The position numbers were made by a program, and so were the translations under genes. A stretch of DNA of 64,000 nt from positions 1 through 64,000 of the forward strand of contig JACRGR010000020.1 of the NCBI GenBank assembly GCA_016212275.1, given 5' to 3'. Origin of the DNA: Nitrospinota bacterium (GTDB taxonomy: Bacteria; Nitrospinota_A; UBA7883; JACRGQ01). The notes under the pieces are model-generated. The model did no database searches, was not told the DNA's origin, and saw only the letters and a list, made by a program, of their open reading frames with translations. Below, one piece after another: positions 1 through 7,496 of this stretch (position 1 is the first letter of the stretch; each line of letters starts with the position of its first letter).

Positions 1-370
1 CTATGCCAGTGGGATGGTAATAATTACGGGTCCGTTCGGAAACGAAAAAAGAGGTGAAGGTGTTGTATTTGTTCTTGACCTCGGTCAGATAGCGGACAAT
101 CGCCTCCACGTCCTTTTCGCCGCGCAACGCCCAATCGCGCAAAAAAGTATCTTGCGCCATCATCGATGAAATGAATATGGGCCGCAGAAGGTCGCGCTGG
201 ATCTCGGAATAGATGTTGTCGGAGGTCAACGGCAGGGCCTGCTTGACGATAGAGTCGTGCATCGCGGACTTTGAAACGTAATAACTGGCAAGGCTGGTCA
301 CGAGAAACCCGGAGACCAGCGCCAGGCTCACCAAAAGGACCAGCCGTTGCTTTTCCGGGATTTTAAACAT
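1..370 (-). CDS. sensor protein, N-terminal part (runs off left edge)
   Basis: The start codon ATG is at 370 reading leftward; about 123 residues are visible before the window ends. The N-terminus MFKIPEKQR is followed by a hydrophobic membrane segment (about residues 9-28), then a periplasmic region with SDNIYSEIQRDLLRP and SSMMAQDTFLRDW, and a YYH motif. Such sequences are typical of double-Cache sensor domains in front of GGDEF, kinase or chemotaxis output domains. The output domain is outside the window, so the signalling class is unknown. A TATAAT box lies 22 bases upstream. Function beyond membrane sensing is inference. Confidence 0.6.
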   Translation of the reverse strand, partial: MFKIPEKQRLVLLVSLALVSGFLVTSLASYYVSKSAMHDSIVKQALPLTSDNIYSEIQRDLLRPIFISSMMAQDTFLRDWALRGEKDVEAIVRYLTEVKNKYNTFTSFFVSERTRNYYHPTGI

Positions 371-392
371 TGCTCACTTTTCTCACGGGGGT

Positions 393-398
393 ATTATA
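393..398 (-). promoter_or_regulatory. candidate -10 box of the sensor gene
   Basis: Reading leftward the sequence is GGTATAAT, a perfect -10 hexamer preceded by GG, 22 bases before the ATG at 370. No convincing -35 is visible 17 bases upstream. It shares the GGTANNNT form seen before several other genes of the window. Confidence 0.45.
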
Positions 399-414
399 CC
401 GCTTTACCGGCGCG

Positions 415-443
415 GAAAAAGTGCGGGGAGGATCATTCCCCGC
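415..443 (-). terminator. intrinsic terminator overlapping the murA stop
   Basis: Leftward, a perfect 7-bp stem (GCGGGGA with its complement, 423-429 and 437-443) closes a 7-base loop and is followed by ACTTTTT. The murA stop codon lies inside the stem-loop, so the last codons are part of the terminator. It would end the prmC-murA transcript. Confidence 0.6.
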
Positions 444-1704
444 CGCGGTCGGCGCGGCGCGCGATGGAGGCGCCGACTTTTTTCAGCTTTTCCTCGATCT
501 TCTCGTAGCCGCGGTCGAGATGGTACACCCGGCGGACGTGCGTTTTTCCTTTCGCCGCCAGCCCCGCGACGATGAGCGACGCGCTGGCCCGCAGGTCGGT
601 GGCCATCACCTGCGCGCCCGAAAGTTTCTCCACGCCGCCCACAAAAGCGTTCTTGCCTTTGTGCAGGATATTGGCTCCCATCCGCCGCAGTTCGGCGACG
701 TGCATGTAGCGGTTTTCGAACACGGATTCGGTGATGACGCTCGTGCCGTCGGCCACGGTCAGCACCGCCATCGCCTGCGCCTGCATGTCGGTGGGAAAGC
801 TCGGATACGGATCGGTCTCGATGTCCACCGGATGCGGCCGCTTGGGGCCGGAAACCTCCAGCCAGTCGTTCCCCTCGTTGATCGTGCATCCCATCTCAAT
901 CAATTTCAACGTCACCGCTTCCAGATGGAGCGGGGTGCATCCCGTCAGTTTCAGGTGCCCGCCGGTGATCGCCGCCGCGGCCATGAATGTGCCGGTTTCC
1001 ACCCGGTCGGGGATCACGGCTATCTCCACCGCCTTTAGGGTCCGTCCGCCGTTGATGACGACCCGATCCGTCCCCGCCCCTTGGATGTCCGCTCCCATTT
1101 TGTTCAGCATATCGGCAAGGAACGTCACTTCGGGTTCCCGCGCGGCGTTTTCCAGAATGGTGGTCCCTTTCGCCCCGACGGCGGCCATCATCAGGTTTTC
1201 GGTGCCGGTCACGGTCACGAGGTCGAAATAGACCTTCTGTCCCGCCAGCCCGTCCGGCGCGCTGGCGTTCACATACCCTTCCTCCAGCGCGATGTGCGCG
1301 CCGAGGTTTTGGAACCCTTTCAGGTGCAGGTTTATCGGCCGCTCGCCGATGGCGCACCCGCCGGGCAGTGAAATGCGCGATTTCCCCAGCCGCGCCAACA
1401 GCGGCCCCAGCACCAGGCAGGAGGCGCGCATGGTGCGCACCAGGTCGTAGCTCGCCTCGCAGTGCTCCAGGCGTTCGGTGTCCACCGTTAGAATCCCGGA
1501 GGATTCTTTTTTCACCACCGCCCCCATCTCCGCGAGGAGCTTGCACATGGTTTCGATATCTTTGAGGTCCGGCACGTTGGAGAAGACGAATTTGCCGGGG
1601 CACAGCAGTGTGGCGGCCAGCGCGGGAAGCGCGGCGTTCTTCGCCCCGGCGATGCGGATCTCGCCCTCCAGCCGCCGTCCTCCCTCGATCACTATCTTGT
1701 CCAT
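433..1704 (-). CDS. murA: UDP-N-acetylglucosamine 1-carboxyvinyltransferase
   Basis: MurA transfers enolpyruvate from phosphoenolpyruvate to UDP-GlcNAc, the first committed cytoplasmic step of peptidoglycan synthesis. The protein has 423 residues, the normal family length. The substrate-binding start KNAALPALAA is present near residue 22, and the catalytic loop GGCAIGERP places the fosfomycin-reactive cysteine at residue 117. The start MDKIVIEGG at 1704 was preferred over an upstream in-frame codon because GGAGC sits just before it and the family begins here. It lies 10 bases downstream of prmC and is probably co-transcribed with prfA and prmC. Confidence 0.96.
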   Translation of the reverse strand: MDKIVIEGGRRLEGEIRIAGAKNAALPALAATLLCPGKFVFSNVPDLKDIETMCKLLAEMGAVVKKESSGILTVDTERLEHCEASYDLVRTMRASCLVLGPLLARLGKSRISLPGGCAIGERPINLHLKGFQNLGAHIALEEGYVNASAPDGLAGQKVYFDLVTVTGTENLMMAAVGAKGTTILENAAREPEVTFLADMLNKMGADIQGAGTDRVVINGGRTLKAVEIAVIPDRVETGTFMAAAAITGGHLKLTGCTPLHLEAVTLKLIEMGCTINEGNDWLEVSGPKRPHPVDIETDPYPSFPTDMQAQAMAVLTVADGTSVITESVFENRYMHVAELRRMGANILHKGKNAFVGGVEKLSGAQVMATDLRASASLIVAGLAAKGKTHVRRVYHLDRGYEKIEEKLKKVGASIARRADRGGE

Positions 1705-1714
1705 AGCTCCTTTA

Positions 1715-2572
1715 TCACGCTGAAACGGCCGCCGAAACGATCCGGTCATGTCCCGCAAGGTCTTTTATGAATACTACTTCTTTCCAGACGGCGGGATAGA
1801 AAAGTTTTTCCACCGCCTCCTTCTGGTCGTACCCGATCTCGCAGAAGAACGCGCCGCCGGGGTTCAGGTGTTCCGCCGCCTCCGCCACCAACTGCCGTAT
1901 CACTTTCAGGCCGCTCTCCTCGGCGAACAGCGCGATGGGCGGCTCGAATTTCCGCACCTCCACCTGAAGCCCCCCCCGCACCGCCACGTCAACATACGGC
2001 GGGTTCGACACGATGAGGTCGAATTTCTCCGGCACCGCCGAGAACAGGTCCGACTTTGCAAATGTTATGTTTGCCGCGTTCAGATGCTGGGCGTTTATTT
2101 TCGCCACCTCCAGGGCCTTTTCCGAAACATCCACCGCCGTCACGCGCCACTGCGGCCGTTCCAACGCCAGCGTAATGCCGATGCATCCGCTCCCCGTTCC
2201 CACATCGCACACGGCCTTCGGTTCCGGTCCGGGAAAGCGCTTGAGCGCCGCCTCCACCATCTCTTCGGTCTCCGGGCGCGGGATGAGCACCGAGGGATCG
2301 ACATAGAACACATAATTGTGGAACTCTTTCTTGCCGGTGATGTAGAACACCGGCTCCCCCGCGGCGCGGCGCGCCAGCAGGCGGCGGTAAGCGTCCGGCG
2401 CTTCCGGCGGCAGGTAATCCGGCGGGTCCATCAGCATCGCCGCGCGGTCCCGCCCCAGCAGGTGGGCAAGCAGGAGTTGCGCGTCCAGTTCCGGCGTTGC
2501 CGCGCTTGAGGAGCGGAGCATCCGTTCCCCCTCCGCGAGCAGTGCGGTGAACTGGTTAATTATCGCTCTCAC
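1715..2572 (-). CDS. prmC: release factor glutamine N5-methyltransferase
   Basis: PrmC methylates the glutamine of the GGQ motif in release factors using S-adenosylmethionine, raising termination efficiency. This 285-residue protein shows the SAM-binding motif DVGTGSGC (residues 123-130) and the catalytic NPPY motif (190-193), with an N-terminal helical domain. The start is GTG at 2572, preceded by GGGGGGA; it overlaps the end of prfA by 17 bases, the usual prfA-prmC arrangement, so enzyme and substrate are translationally coupled. Confidence 0.95.
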   Translation of the reverse strand: MRAIINQFTALLAEGERMLRSSSAATPELDAQLLLAHLLGRDRAAMLMDPPDYLPPEAPDAYRRLLARRAAGEPVFYITGKKEFHNYVFYVDPSVLIPRPETEEMVEAALKRFPGPEPKAVCDVGTGSGCIGITLALERPQWRVTAVDVSEKALEVAKINAQHLNAANITFAKSDLFSAVPEKFDLIVSNPPYVDVAVRGGLQVEVRKFEPPIALFAEESGLKVIRQLVAEAAEHLNPGGAFFCEIGYDQKEAVEKLFYPAVWKEVVFIKDLAGHDRIVSAAVSA

Positions 2573-3647
2573 CGCCGTCCCCCCTCGCCGCGGCGGCCAG
2601 CATTTTGCCTTGCGCGCTCAGCCGCAGGTTATCGGCCAGTTCGTCCAGTTCGCCCGCCATGATCTCCTGCAGGTTGAACAGGCTGAGGTTGATGCGGTGA
2701 TCGGTCAGCCTTCCCTGCGGGAAGTTGTAGGTGCGTATCTTTTCGCTCCGTTCGCCAGAGCCGATCTGCGATTTTCGGGCCTGCGATTCTTTTTCCTTTT
2801 CCTGGCTCCGGTAAAAATCCTGCAAGCGGGACAAAAGCACACGCATCGCCTTGGCCCGGTTCTTGATCTGCGATTTTTCGTCCTGCATCGAGACCACCAT
2901 GCCAGTGGGCAGGTGGGTGATGCGCACGGCGGAATCGGTGGTATTCACGCTCTGGCCCCCGGGGCCGCTGGAGCGGAACACGTCCACCCGCAGGTCGTTC
3001 GGGTTGAGGTGCACTTCCTTTTCCTCCGCCTCCGCCAGTATCGCCACGGTGACGGTCGAGGTGTGGATGCGCCCCTGGGTTTCCGTCTTTGGCACGCGCT
3101 GAACACGGTGGACGCCGCTTTCGTATTTGAACAGGCCGTAGGCCCCTTTCCCCTCGATGGTGGCGATGACTTCCTTGATGCCGCCCGCCTGATTGGGACT
3201 CACGCTCATGGTCTCCACCTTCAGCCCTTTTTGGGCGGCGAAGCGGGAATACATGTTGAACAGTTCCGCGGCGAAAAGCCCCGCTTCGTCGCCCCCCGTT
3301 CCGGCGCGTATTTCCATGATGAGGTTCTTCACGTCCAGCGGGTCCTTGGGGACCAACAGTTCCTTGAGCTTTTCTTCCAGCGCGGCCAGCTTGGGGGCGA
3401 GAGACTTGTTCTCTTCTTCGGCCAACGCCGCCAGTTCCGCGTCGCCGCCGGTTATCATCTCCCGGTTTCCCTCGAACTGCTCTTTGAGTTTTTGGTGCTC
3501 CCGGAATGCGGCCACCGTTTCAGAAAGGTCGGAATGCTCCTTGCCGTACTTTCTGAATAGTTCCTGGTTTGCGGAAGTTTCGGGACGGCAAAGCAGGTCC
3601 GCCAGCTCGTCGTACCGGCGTTCGAGCGTCTTCAGCTTGTCAAACAT
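2556..3647 (-). CDS. prfA: peptide chain release factor 1
   Basis: RF1 recognises UAA and UAG stop codons and triggers peptide release on the ribosome. The 363-residue protein carries the anticodon-like tripeptide PKT (186-188, the PxT signature of RF1) in VPKTETQGRIHTST and the catalytic GGQ at 230-232. The GTGGDEAGLFA segment (117-127) is also canonical. It is followed by prmC, whose product modifies the GGQ glutamine, and preceded by rpmE and rho, an order found in many Gram-negative bacteria. Confidence 0.96.
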   Translation of the reverse strand: MFDKLKTLERRYDELADLLCRPETSANQELFRKYGKEHSDLSETVAAFREHQKLKEQFEGNREMITGGDAELAALAEEENKSLAPKLAALEEKLKELLVPKDPLDVKNLIMEIRAGTGGDEAGLFAAELFNMYSRFAAQKGLKVETMSVSPNQAGGIKEVIATIEGKGAYGLFKYESGVHRVQRVPKTETQGRIHTSTVTVAILAEAEEKEVHLNPNDLRVDVFRSSGPGGQSVNTTDSAVRITHLPTGMVVSMQDEKSQIKNRAKAMRVLLSRLQDFYRSQEKEKESQARKSQIGSGERSEKIRTYNFPQGRLTDHRINLSLFNLQEIMAGELDELADNLRLSAQGKMLAAAARGDGGESDN

Positions 3648-3747
3648 GGGCGGCGCGCGCCGCGGAACGCGGACGCGGAAGGGGGGCGCGGAGTTTTATG
3701 GAAACGCCTGCGCCCATGACGGTTGGGACGGTACTCGGCCGTCCCGG

Positions 3748-3954
3748 TTACTTCGCGGCTTTCGCCTGGCGGCGGCGGAATTTTTCCACGCGCCCGGCGG
3801 TGTCTATCAGCTTCTGCGTGCCAGTGTAGAACGGGTGGCACGCGGAGCAGATGTCCACGCGGAGTTCTTTCGCCGTGGCGCGGGTCTCGATGACGTTGCC
3901 GCACCCGCAGACGATCTTCGCGTTGGTGTATTCGGGATGTATTCCTTTTTTCAT
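3748..3954 (-). CDS. rpmE: 50S ribosomal protein L31, zinc-binding form
   Basis: This 68-residue protein begins MKKGIHPEY, typical of bL31. CGCG near residue 16 and CSACH near residue 37 form the four-ligand zinc site, so this is the C+ (zinc-containing) paralogue rather than the zinc-free form induced by zinc starvation. It lies between rho and prfA. GGAG precedes the start reading leftward. Confidence 0.96.
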   Translation of the reverse strand: MKKGIHPEYTNAKIVCGCGNVIETRATAKELRVDICSACHPFYTGTQKLIDTAGRVEKFRRRQAKAAK

Positions 3955-3966
3955 TTCCTTCTCTCC

Positions 3967-5214
3967 TCAAGCGTTCATGGCGGCGAGGAACTTCGCGTTG
4001 TTCTTCGTCTGCCGCATTTTGTCCGAAAGCAACTCCATGGCCTCCAGCGGGTCCATCGGTTGCAAAACCTTCCTCAAAAGCCACACGCGGCCCAACTCTT
4101 CCGGGGTGAAGAGTATTTCTTCCTTCCGGGTGCCGGAGCGGGTGATGTCTATCGCCGGGAACACGCGCCGGTCGGCCAGCTTGCGCTCCAGGTGTATTTC
4201 CATGTTGCCCGTTCCCTTGAATTCCTCGAATATCACGTCGTCCATCCGGCTCCCCGTCTCCACGAGCGCGGTGGCGATGATGGTCAGGCTCCCGCCTTCC
4301 TCTATGTTGCGCGCCGCGCCGAAGAAGCGCTTGGGGCGTTGCAGGGCGTTGGAATCCACGCCGCCGGAGAGTACTTTGCCGCTGGGGGGCACGATGGTGT
4401 TGTACGCGCGGGCCAGCCGGGTGATCGAGTCGAGCAGGATCACCACGTCTTTGCCGTGTTCCACATACCGTTTCGCTTTTTCGATGACCATCTCGGCCAC
4501 CTGCACGTGGCGCTGGGCCGGTTCGTCGAAGGTGGAACTGATGACTTCGCCCTTCACGGAGCGCTCCATGTCGGTCACTTCTTCCGGGCGCTCGTCTATC
4601 AGCAGGACGATGAGCACGATCTCCGGGTGGTTTTTCGCCACGCTATTGGCGATGGCTTGCAGGAGCATGGTTTTGCCGGTGCGCGGCGGGGCCACGATCA
4701 GCGAGCGTTGCCCCATGCCGAGCGGCGTGAGCAGGTCCATCACCCGGGGCGAAAGGTTGCCGTCGTCCGTTTCCAGCTTTATCCGCTTGTGCGGGTAGAG
4801 CGGGGTCAGGTTGTCGAATAGCGGTCGCGGCTCGTCGAAATTCGGCGGCTCGCCGTTGATGGTCTCGATCTTCAAAAGGGCGAAGTAACGCTCACCTTCT
4901 TTCGGGGGGCGTATCTCGCCGGCGATGGTGTCGCCGGTGCGCAGGTCGAATTTGCGTATCTGCGAGGGGGAGACGTACATGTCGTCCGGCCCGGGCAGGT
5001 AATTGGCGCTGGGGGCGCGCAAAAAGCCGAATCCGTCCGGCAGTATTTCCAAAACCCCTTCGCCGTAGATGATGCCTTCGGTCTTGGTCTGGCTTTCCAG
5101 AATGCGGAAGATGAGCTCCTGCTTGCGCAGGCCGCCCGCCTCTTCCAGGTTCAGTTCTTTGGCGATGGCGTTGAGTTCCGCCACCGTTTTCTTTTTCAGT
5201 TCAATAATGTTCAT
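3967..5214 (-). CDS. rho: transcription termination factor Rho
   Basis: Rho is a hexameric RNA-dependent ATPase that terminates transcription. The 415-residue protein has the N-terminal Rho-N helical domain ([15 protein letters not shown]), the RNA-binding cold-shock-like domain with GFGFLR, Walker A PRTGKT, Walker [12 protein letters not shown], and the Q/R-loop stretch [23 protein letters not shown] at 5214 was chosen; an in-frame TTG seven codons upstream is less likely. An AT-rich leader of about 80 bases precedes it, where Rho autoregulation might act. Confidence 0.96.
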   Translation of the reverse strand: MNIIELKKKTVAELNAIAKELNLEEAGGLRKQELIFRILESQTKTEGIIYGEGVLEILPDGFGFLRAPSANYLPGPDDMYVSPSQIRKFDLRTGDTIAGEIRPPKEGERYFALLKIETINGEPPNFDEPRPLFDNLTPLYPHKRIKLETDDGNLSPRVMDLLTPLGMGQRSLIVAPPRTGKTMLLQAIANSVAKNHPEIVLIVLLIDERPEEVTDMERSVKGEVISSTFDEPAQRHVQVAEMVIEKAKRYVEHGKDVVILLDSITRLARAYNTIVPPSGKVLSGGVDSNALQRPKRFFGAARNIEEGGSLTIIATALVETGSRMDDVIFEEFKGTGNMEIHLERKLADRRVFPAIDITRSGTRKEEILFTPEELGRVWLLRKVLQPMDPLEAMELLSDKMRQTKNNAKFLAAMNA

Positions 5215-5292
5215 GCAAGTTTCCAAATTTTCCAAACAGGGGGTTCAAAAGAATTCAGGCGGGTTCATCAAAGCCCGTCCTCTCCTTCTATT

Positions 5293-5298
5293 AATATA
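5293..5298 (-). promoter_or_regulatory. possible -10 box for rho
   Basis: Leftward the sequence TTATATATTAAT includes TATATT about 80 bases upstream of the rho start, in the AT-rich gap between acpS and rho. No good -35 is seen at standard spacing. It could equally be one of several weak starts. Confidence 0.3.
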
Positions 5299-5342
5299 TA
5301 ACAGTATCAGGGGTGGGATTGTGCCATTTCGCTAAAAATTTG

Positions 5343-5717
5343 TCAACTGCGGCGGATGACGGAGGCGGCGGCCATGTCCCGGCTGTGGGAAATGGAGAGC
5401 AGGAAGTCCTCCGGCTTAAGCGTGGGGAACAGCGTTTGGAGTTTTTGGGAAAAATCGAACCGCGGCGGCTGGCCGCTCCCGCGCAGAATGATAACGTCCT
5501 TCGGCCCGAACCCGGTAAAACCGGTGCCCATTGACTTGGCAAACGCCTCCTTGGCCGCGAAGCGGGAAGCGTAGTACTGCGCGGGGTCGGCGAACCGCGC
5601 CGCGCAGGCTATCTCGCGCGGGTCGAACAGGCGGTTGACGAACCGGGGGCCGAACCGTTCCAGCGACGCGCGCACCCGGCTTATCTCGATCAGGTCTATG
5701 CCGTGTCCTGTTATCAT
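5343..5717 (-). CDS. acpS: holo-[acyl-carrier-protein] synthase
   Basis: AcpS transfers 4'-phosphopantetheine from CoA to the conserved serine of acyl carrier protein. The 124 residues match the family length. The metal-binding start GHGIDLIEISRV and the FAAKEAFAKSMGTG motif (lysine and glutamate near the active site) are visible, and the end has SISHSRDMAAA. It lies 4 bases after the coiled-coil gene upstream, so the two probably share a transcript. Confidence 0.95.
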   Translation of the reverse strand: MITGHGIDLIEISRVRASLERFGPRFVNRLFDPREIACAARFADPAQYYASRFAAKEAFAKSMGTGFTGFGPKDVIILRGSGQPPRFDFSQKLQTLFPTLKPEDFLLSISHSRDMAAASVIRRS

Positions 5718-5721
5718 TGGA

Positions 5722-6510
5722 TTAGTGAAGCTGGAGGATGTTCCCGGCGGGCTTTTGCAACTGGAGCATTTTCCCGGCGGGCAGTTCCTTTTCCAGCGCC
5801 TCGGCGAACACTTTCATTCCCCACGGCGATATGTCCGCCACGCTCTTCAGCAGGCGCACCAGCTCCAGGTATTCGGCGGCGATCTTTTGCTCGTTTGTTT
5901 CTGCCGTGTTCAGTTCCACCATCACGTCGCGGATGTCGTTTTGGTATAGCGCCAGCTTGGTCTCGGATATTTTCGCCTTTTTCGCCAGGCGGGCGGCCTT
6001 TACCACCAGTTTATTGCGGGCCTCGTCGAACCCCGCGATCTCCCTGTCCAGCGTCGCCACCTCCCGCTCCATCCCGGCGAACGCTTCCGACAGGCGGGCC
6101 ATGAACCGCTCGCGCCGCCCTTCCATATTCAGCCCCGCGTCACTGGCATCGGCGGGTGCGGGGAGCTTGCCCCCCAAAAGCGCGTTGTGCCGGGTAATCA
6201 CGGCATTCTTTCTTTGCCGGGCTTCCTTCAGGTTCTCTTCCGCCTGTTTTATTTGCATTTGCGCCAGACGGTGTTTGGAGCGCACCGCCGCCAACGCGGC
6301 CTTTGTTTCGTCCTGGTGTTCCATCAGGAGGCCGAGGCGTTCCTCAAGCCCTTTTGAGCGTCCATACAAATACGGGAGCGCGGTGCGGTACTTGTGGAGG
6401 ATGTCCTTCAGCCGTTCGAATCCCTGCCGCTCCTCCCGCATGAGCCGGGCGAACTGTTTGCGCAATTCTTCCGCATTGTCCCGCATCTTTTTCTTATCGT
6501 CATTTTTCAT
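5722..6510 (-). CDS. coiled-coil protein of unknown function
   Basis: I do not recognise a family. The 262-residue product (from MKNDDKKK) is rich in charged residues and almost entirely helical, with long heptad-like stretches (EERLGLLMEHQDETKAAL; AQMQIKQAEENLKEARQRK; EREVATLDREIAGFDEARNK). The C-terminus contains two leucine/glutamine-rich copies, KMLQLQKPAG and NILQLH. No signal peptide or membrane segment is seen, so it is probably cytoplasmic. A GTG at 6570 could give 20 more residues, but that stretch is low-complexity. It is followed directly by acpS. Confidence 0.6.
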   Translation of the reverse strand: MKNDDKKKMRDNAEELRKQFARLMREERQGFERLKDILHKYRTALPYLYGRSKGLEERLGLLMEHQDETKAALAAVRSKHRLAQMQIKQAEENLKEARQRKNAVITRHNALLGGKLPAPADASDAGLNMEGRRERFMARLSEAFAGMEREVATLDREIAGFDEARNKLVVKAARLAKKAKISETKLALYQNDIRDVMVELNTAETNEQKIAAEYLELVRLLKSVADISPWGMKVFAEALEKELPAGKMLQLQKPAGNILQLH

Positions 6511-6580
6511 GGTCAGGTTGACGGTTATTTTACCACCCCCGCGGGCGCGGGCGCGAGTGTTTGCGCTCACTGCCCGCCAC

Positions 6581-6612
6581 TTGACAACTTTTATTACCTG
6601 TGGGAATATTGT
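6581..6612 (+). promoter_or_regulatory. possible promoter of the ribbon-helix-helix gene
   Basis: TTGACA at 6581-6586 is a perfect -35 hexamer; TATTGT at 6607-6612 is the best -10, but the 20-base spacing is long. It faces the gene at 6627 and backs onto the divergent coiled-coil gene. Confidence 0.35.
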
Positions 6613-6626
6613 AATGAATACTTCAC

Positions 6627-6872
6627 ATGAGCAATATTATGACCTTGGTGAAAAGGGGAGTCGCTTTGAAGGAATTTGAGGGCGGATCGAGGAAAGAGCG
6701 GATATCAAGGACATTCCACCTTGAGATGGACCAGTTGGAACCGCTTCAGCAGGCATCTCAGGCGATGGGGGTGTCCCAATCCGAGGTGGTGCGCCGCTCC
6801 ATCAATTATTTTATACAGCGCCTTGCCCGGTACCAGCAACGGCAGTTAAAGAAAAAATCCTCCAACGCCTAA
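6627..6872 (+). CDS. small ribbon-helix-helix (CopG/Arc-like) protein
   Basis: The 81-residue product has a short strand-like segment ISRTFHLEMD followed by two helices, QLEPLQQASQAMGVSQSEVVRRSINYFIQRL. The VSQSEVVRRSI turn is typical of MetJ/Arc/CopG DNA-binding proteins, often antitoxins or local repressors. No toxin gene accompanies it. The start is uncertain: ATG at 6627 lacks a Shine-Dalgarno site, whereas TTG at 6666 is preceded by AGGGGAG (6654-6660). The basic C-terminus QRQLKKKSSNA could add non-specific DNA binding. Confidence 0.65.
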   Translation: MSNIMTLVKRGVALKEFEGGSRKERISRTFHLEMDQLEPLQQASQAMGVSQSEVVRRSINYFIQRLARYQQRQLKKKSSNA

Positions 6873-6896
6873 TAGTTGGCGACAGTCGCGCCACTA

Positions 6897-7031
6897 GAGC
6901 ATTTTAACTTACTGTTGGTACAGGAACCTGTCATTCTGAAGGAGCGTTAGCGACTGAAGAATCTCACAGTAGAGATTCTTCGCTTCGCTCAGAATGACAC
7001 TTCGGCCCATGCAAGATAAATTAAAATGCTT
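6897..7031 (+). mobile_element. miniature inverted-repeat element flanked by TA
   Basis: This 135-bp non-coding element has imperfect terminal repeats (GAGCATTTTAACTTA at the left, complement of AAGCATTTTAATTTA at the right) bounded on both sides by the dinucleotide TA (6895-6896 and 7032-7033). Inside are further inverted arms, TGTCATTCTGA (6929-6939, complement 6989-6999) and GAAGAATCTC (6956-6965) with its complement. The whole can fold into one long hairpin. TA flanks are the target duplication of IS630/Tc1-mariner transposases, so it may be a MITE mobilised in trans; no transposase is in the window. Confidence 0.55.
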
Positions 7032-7116
7032 TAGCCGATTTCTGCAAGTCTCTCAACATTCAGGACATTCGCTACTTAATTTAGGGGATGATTCCCAACC
7101 AGTGTCAGCCTAATTA

Positions 7117-7154
7117 GCGTTGCATTTTTCAACTTATGTTGGTTAATGCAACGC
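7117..7154. promoter_or_regulatory. 38-bp nested palindrome, probable operator or structured leader
   Basis: GCGTTGCAT (7117-7125) is repeated exactly in inverse at 7146-7154; inside it CAAC (7130-7133) pairs with GTTG (7138-7141), with 4-base internal loops on both sides and a 4-base centre. The symmetry is perfect in both arms. It lies about 100 bases upstream of the small gene at 7251. Confidence 0.5.
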
Positions 7155-7186
7155 GAAATATGCCCTATATGTATTGTACTGCATTG

Positions 7187-7207
7187 TTTATATGTTTTTT
7201 ATATGTT
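7187..7207 (+). repeat. two 10-bp direct repeats one helical turn apart
   Basis: TTTATATGTT occurs at 7187-7196 and again at 7198-7207, so equivalent positions are 11 bp apart on the same DNA face. Together with the palindrome upstream this marks the 7100-7250 gap as a regulatory region for the operon starting at 7251. Confidence 0.4.
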
Positions 7208-7250
7208 GGTACGGTTCTTGTAATTACACTGAAGGTAAGTGAGGGTGATT

Positions 7251-7496
7251 ATGGGTTTATTGACAACGGATAAAGAGTTCCAGAGTGAGATGAAAGCGGC
7301 CATGCAGACCGTTTGTGCCCAGTACGGAATGGATTTGACCGAAGCGGATGAGCGCTCTTTAAAGGAGATAACTCCGCCGGAGATGGGACAGCTGGTGGTA
7401 AACCCAATTAGGAAAGAAAGGTGTGGAGGCGTGGGAGTCAAAGGGACCGACACATTTTTAGGATGGTCGGCGGGAAAAAAGCGGGAGGATAAATGA
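7251..7496 (+). CDS. small protein of unknown function upstream of MEDS-LuxR regulator
   Basis: The 81-residue product begins MGLLTTDKEFQSEMKAAM; ATG at 7251 follows GAGGG at good distance, better than a GTG at 7239. The N-terminal half is an acidic amphipathic helical region (LTEADERSLKEITPPEMG), the C-terminal part is short and glycine-rich with one RCGG motif and a basic tail. This leader-plus-short-core form is reminiscent of peptide precursors, but no modification enzyme is nearby and I do not assign it to a family. The stop overlaps the next start (ATGA at 7493-7496), so it is translated together with the regulator. Confidence 0.6.
   Translation: MGLLTTDKEFQSEMKAAMQTVCAQYGMDLTEADERSLKEITPPEMGQLVVNPIRKERCGGVGVKGTDTFLGWSAGKKREDK

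Noticed and set aside
3193-4821. 542-codon rightward frame across prfA, rpmE and rho
   Set aside because: Spans three conserved genes on the other strand; serine/arginine low-complexity product.
5341-5346. Leftward TTGACA inside the acpS 3' end as -35 of rho
   Set aside because: The nearest -10-like box is over 40 bases away, too far for one promoter.
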